Made by a program: the position numbers and the translations under genes
Notes under the pieces: model-generated
The model's input: the letters and a program-made list of their open reading frames with translations, nothing else
The model's database searches: none
What the model was told of the DNA's origin: nothing
Part shown: one piece after another, positions 6,902 through 9,578 of the stretch
Numbering within the stretch: the first letter of the stretch is position 1
Layout: every line of letters starts with the position of its first letter
DNA from: Gammaproteobacteria bacterium
GTDB taxonomy: Bacteria > Pseudomonadota > Gammaproteobacteria > Xanthomonadales > Wenzhouxiangellaceae
NCBI GenBank assembly: GCA_003561495.1
Contig: PWWM01000011.1
Location: 1 to 9,578, forward strand
Direction of reading: 5' to 3'
DNA: 9,578 nucleotides

Positions 6902-9164
6902 GGCTTTCCCTCCTTCCGCCGCGCACTTCGGGCGCCATGCGGTCTTGCGGCAGAATGCGCCGCAGCTCGCTCATCGGGATGATGCCTTTGATGACATGAT
7001 CCAGGGCGCTGTCGCGCATGGTGATCAGGCCGGAGTCCAGCGCCTGCCAACGCAACTCGCCGATCGGCGGCTGCAGCGAGATCAGGTTACGAATGTCGTC
7101 GTTGACATGCAGATACTCGACCGTGGCGATGCGACCCCGTGTACCCCGACCATTGCAATGCACGCAACCCTTTCCTTCGTAACAGTGAAATCCTGATGGA
7201 ACACGATCCGGAAACAGCTCGCGCAGAATGACCGGATCGGGTTCTGCAGGCTGTCGACAATGCGTGCAGATACGCTTGGCCAGGCGCTGGGCGATCACGG
7301 CCAGCAGTTCGCTGGCGATCGAATTGGGCAGAATACCCAGATCATACAGGCGTTGCAGTGAATCGACTGCATCATTGCAGTGCAGGGTTGACAAGACCAG
7401 GTGGCCGGTCTGTGATGCACGCATGGCTTCCAGGGCCGTTTCCCGGTCACGAATCTCGCCGACCAGGATCACATCCGGGTCCTGGCGCACGAACGAGCGC
7501 ATCGCATCGGCAAAGTTGAAACCGATATCCGGCCGGGTGCGGGTTTGCTGGATATTGTCAATGGAGTATTCAATCGGATCCTCCACGGTAATGACCTTGC
7601 GTCGCCCATCGTCGGCCAATGACTGCAAGGCGGCATACAAAGTCGTCGACTTACCCGAGCCGGTCGGACCGACCACCAGCACCAGCCCCGCGGGGTTGTC
7701 CAGCAGACGTTGATAAAGTTGCGCCACTCTGGGCGCCATACCCAGCTCATCCAGACCCAGAACCCGGCCGGTCTGGGACAGCAGACGGATGACGGCATGC
7801 TCGCCGTGCAGCGAGGGCTGGATCTGGACACGCAGGTCATAGTTGGTCTCACCGACACGCATGTGGGAGCGACCCCCCTGGGGCAGGCGACGCTCGGCAA
7901 TATTGATCTCGGCACGTACCTTGATGACATTGATCAGCCCGGCATGGTCGCGCGGTGTGAGCTTGTAGTGGTCCAGATCGCGCAACTCACCATCGGCTCG
8001 GATGCGAACGCGGATGCGCGAGCCGTAACGCTCGATATGAATATCGCTGGCCTTTGCGCTGACGGCATCCAAAAGTATGGCCTCGTATACCGAGACCAGA
8101 AAGTGGCTGATTTCCCGATTACTCGCGCCGAGCAGATCATCTTCTTCCGGCTTGTCCTGGGGTTGGTCGCGCCACTTGAGCATTTCACGGCTGCGATCAG
8201 TCAGCTCCAGTGCCGACCAGATGCGCTTGAAATCCGTGGAGGTGACCAGGACACGGGTCAGGATGATGTGCGGCTGCATGCGCACGATGTCCTCGATGGC
8301 CGCATCCGGGTTGTCGGTGACCAGCAGCAATTCATCGCCCTTCTGACGAACCGGAAGTATGCGCTGGTTTTCAAGGTAGGTTTTCGAGAATTTCTGATAG
8401 AGGCGTATATCGACAATCTTCAGGATTTCGTCGGCGCTGGTAAATTCCAGGGCGTGCTGGCGGGCCAGATTACGGTAGAAATCGGCATCGTCGACTTCGA
8501 TCGATCGGCGCAGGACATTAATCACCGGTTCCTTGTTCTTTTCGGCCTGTTTGCGCGCGGACTGAAGGGCTTTCTCATCAATGTAGCCCAGATCGATCAT
8601 CACCTCTCCAGTGTCCTTGGAGAAGTTGATTGTGCCGTACTCCGTACGCCTGACGCTGCCATCGTCATGGCGCAGGTACCCAACCAGAACAGGATGCAGA
8701 CGTTCGACCCCTTCCAGGCAGAACAATCGGCCACCCGGCGCAAGTTGTGATTGCAGTTCCGAAAGCTCAGTGAGAAAGCACGAACACAGGATCAGATCGA
8801 ATGGCGCCATATCCGGCGCGCCGGCTTCGCCATCGTCGAGCAATAGTTCGATATTCCTGATCCTGGCCCGCTCGAAATTGCGCTGGGCAATACGGGCAAT
8901 CGGCTCCTCCCGCTCCACGACCACCACCGTCTTGACCAGCTGCGCCATCACCGCCGGCAGATAGCCGGCGCCGCAACCGATCAACAAGACCCTGAATTCG
9001 GGATCAATGGTTCCGACGGGCGCCAGCATCTGTCGAACGGCGGAGGTGGTCGGAATGGAGCGGCCCGACACCAACTGGCGCAGGTCACTGGAGGCGATGA
9101 AAGCCGACCGAGGAAAGTTGGCCAGCACTTTCTCAAGGCGGGGATCGGAAATCCTCTTGATCAC
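6894..9164 (-). CDS. Fusion of PCMT-like methyltransferase, MshEN domain and GspE/PilB-type secretion ATPase
   Basis: This 756-residue protein has three parts. Residues about 8-155 resemble protein-L-isoaspartate methyltransferase: PRSAF (18-22), GRSIP (34-38), the SAM motif LLIGCGAGY (60-68), acidic Glu84, DDG (110-112), PFDLILCS (121-128) and LAPGGRLF (141-148). Residues about 176-325 look like a degenerate MshEN/T2SSE N-terminal domain. Residues about 345-735 form a complete T2SS/T4P ATPase: Walker A GPTGSGKST (499-507), Asp box ITVEDPIEY (525-533), Walker B RQDPDVILVGEIRD (560-573), His box STLHCND (592-598) and zinc-type cysteines C633-x2-C636 and C667-x2-C670. Such ATPases form cytoplasmic hexamers driving pilin or pseudopilin assembly. 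GspE is usually about 500 residues and PilB about 570. The GTG start at 9164 lies two codons after an in-frame TGA, so no longer form is possible; the ribosome binding site is weak (AGGGG, 11-nt gap). No pilin or gspF gene is nearby. Confidence 0.88.
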   Translation of the reverse strand: MIKRISDPRLEKVLANFPRSAFIASSDLRQLVSGRSIPTTSAVRQMLAPVGTIDPEFRVLLIGCGAGYLPAVMAQLVKTVVVVEREEPIARIAQRNFERARIRNIELLLDDGEAGAPDMAPFDLILCSCFLTELSELQSQLAPGGRLFCLEGVERLHPVLVGYLRHDDGSVRRTEYGTINFSKDTGEVMIDLGYIDEKALQSARKQAEKNKEPVINVLRRSIEVDDADFYRNLARQHALEFTSADEILKIVDIRLYQKFSKTYLENQRILPVRQKGDELLLVTDNPDAAIEDIVRMQPHIILTRVLVTSTDFKRIWSALELTDRSREMLKWRDQPQDKPEEDDLLGASNREISHFLVSVYEAILLDAVSAKASDIHIERYGSRIRVRIRADGELRDLDHYKLTPRDHAGLINVIKVRAEINIAERRLPQGGRSHMRVGETNYDLRVQIQPSLHGEHAVIRLLSQTGRVLGLDELGMAPRVAQLYQRLLDNPAGLVLVVGPTGSGKSTTLYAALQSLADDGRRKVITVEDPIEYSIDNIQQTRTRPDIGFNFADAMRSFVRQDPDVILVGEIRDRETALEAMRASQTGHLVLSTLHCNDAVDSLQRLYDLGILPNSIASELLAVIAQRLAKRICTHCRQPAEPDPVILRELFPDRVPSGFHCYEGKGCVHCNGRGTRGRIATVEYLHVNDDIRNLISLQPPIGELRWQALDSGLITMRDSALDHVIKGIIPMSELRRILPQDRMAPEVRGGRRESHG
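6908..6915 (-). promoter_or_regulatory. Strong ribosome binding site of the MoxR gene inside the GspE-fusion gene
   Basis: AAGGAGGG (6915-6908) is nearly a full anti-Shine-Dalgarno match, 6 nt before the ATG at 6901. It lies within the last codons of the upstream gene, whose C-terminal Gly-Gly-Arg-Arg-Glu is thereby partly dictated by the ribosome binding site. Confidence 0.75.
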
Positions 9165-9194
9165 GCGTTGTCAGACCCCTTGCGATTGAATCGT

Positions 9195-9200
9195 TACAAT
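9195..9200 (+). promoter_or_regulatory. Possible -10 element for sodC
   Basis: TACAAT (9195-9200) matches the sigma-70 -10 box at five of six positions and lies 35 nt before the sodC ATG. A good -35 (TTGTCA, 9168-9173) is present, but the 21-bp spacer is too long for a standard promoter. This is therefore a weak prediction. No convincing promoter for the minus-strand operon was seen in the same 71-bp region. Confidence 0.3.
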
Positions 9201-9214
9201 ATCAGAACATCCAA

Positions 9215-9228
9215 ACATGCAGGCATGT
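9215..9228. repeat. Perfect inverted repeat in the sodC leader
   Basis: ACATGC-AG-GCATGT (9215-9228) is a perfect 6-2-6 inverted repeat, ending 7 nt before the sodC ATG and in the divergent region with the GspE-fusion operon. It is placed where a repressor could block either direction. It is too short-looped to form a good RNA hairpin. Confidence 0.4.
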
Positions 9229-9235
9229 AATCGTC

Positions 9236-9578
9236 ATGAGGCACTTGATTTACACGTTTCTGGGAATGGCCCTGTCTGCTCTGGCCCTGGCCAACGACCC
9301 GCCGCACGCGACGGCCGATCTGATCGACACCGAGGGTGAAAGGATTGGTCAGGCAGAGCTCATTCAGGGACCATCAGGCACACTCATTCGGCTTGAACTT
9401 GAGGGTCTGCCCCCTGGACCCAAGGCCATTCACATTCATGGCACCGGGGATTGCGATGACCATTGCGACGGATTTCAGGCCTCGGGTGGTCATCTCAATC
9501 CGGAGAATCGTCCACATGGTCTGCTCAATCCGGACGGTCCGGATGCCGGAGATCTGCCCAATTTCCAGGTCCATGAAA
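9236..9578 (+). CDS. sodC: Periplasmic Cu/Zn superoxide dismutase, N-terminal part
   Basis: The first 114 residues of a SodC protein are present; the gene runs off the right edge with one extra base. An N-terminal signal peptide (residues 1-19, MRHLIYTFLG then a hydrophobic ALSALALA with an Ala-x-Ala cleavage site) points to export to the periplasm, where the enzyme dismutes superoxide. Copper ligands His66 and His68 lie in IHIHG, the bridging His86 in SGGHLNP, and His94 in RPHG. The zinc Asp106 lies in AGDLPN. The third zinc histidine of the family, normally three residues before that Asp, is Asp103 here. Cys73 fits the disulphide cysteine of the family; Cys77 is extra. The ATG at 9236 has only a weak AGG 12 nt upstream, but it gives the signal peptide. 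It is divergent from the GspE-fusion operon. Confidence 0.92.
   Translation, partial: MRHLIYTFLGMALSALALANDPPHATADLIDTEGERIGQAELIQGPSGTLIRLELEGLPPGPKAIHIHGTGDCDDHCDGFQASGGHLNPENRPHGLLNPDGPDAGDLPNFQVHE

Noticed and set aside
7710..8750. 346-codon open frame on the plus strand opposite the GspE-fusion gene
   Set aside because: It lies antisense to a gene with full domain support, shows no recognisable motif and has the composition expected of the complement of GC-rich codons.
5813..9164. Anti-phage defence island
   Set aside because: MoxR ATPases occur in some conflict systems, but there is no nuclease, VWA, DUF5682 or other effector gene here, and housekeeping genes flank both sides.
9168..9200. 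Standard sigma-70 promoter TTGTCA / TACAAT for sodC
   Set aside because: The spacer is 21 bp, outside the normal 16-18 bp range; only the -10 is kept as a weak candidate.

Overview
The window reads as chromosomal DNA of a GC-rich gammaproteobacterium. The evidence is a yceD / yceF(maf) divergent pair like that of Enterobacteria and Xanthomonadales, a fadJ-fadI beta-oxidation pair, an omega-amino-acid-type aminotransferase related to SpuC, and a periplasmic SodC. A Xanthomonadales- or Wenzhouxiangella-like host is my guess from overall flavour only. There are no tRNA or rRNA genes, no IS elements and no CRISPR array, and coding density is very high.

Layout. Positions 1-120 (minus) hold the first 40 codons of yceD. 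A 78-bp divergent region separates it from yceF/maf (199-780, plus). The fadJ-like multifunctional beta-oxidation gene (852-2852) and fadI-like thiolase gene (2852-4132) follow on the plus strand and are translationally coupled. A four-gene minus-strand operon then runs from 9164 down to 4136. It starts with a 756-residue fusion of a PCMT-like methyltransferase domain to a GspE/PilB secretion ATPase, followed by a MoxR-type AAA+ ATPase, a class III PLP aminotransferase and a small GNAT-like (YjdJ/NATD1) protein. The first two genes overlap by 8 nt, as do the last two; only 32 bp separates the middle pair. fadI and the GNAT gene converge with 3 bp between their stop codons. A 71-bp divergent region (9165-9235) leads to a truncated sodC gene (plus), which runs off the right edge.

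How the genes work together. FadJ and FadI together carry out hydration, dehydrogenation and thiolysis of fatty acyl-CoA. YceF is a nucleotide house-cleaning pyrophosphatase and YceD is tied to 23S rRNA/ribosome biogenesis. The minus-strand operon is the most unusual part. A type II secretion/type IV pilus-class ATPase carries an extra N-terminal methyltransferase domain that appears to lack the key PCMT active-site serine. It is coupled to a MoxR-family ATPase that has no visible VWA partner, and no pilin, GspF or other secretion gene lies beside it. Whether this is a functional module or an accidental operon cannot be settled from this window, but the domain fusion itself is plain in the sequence.
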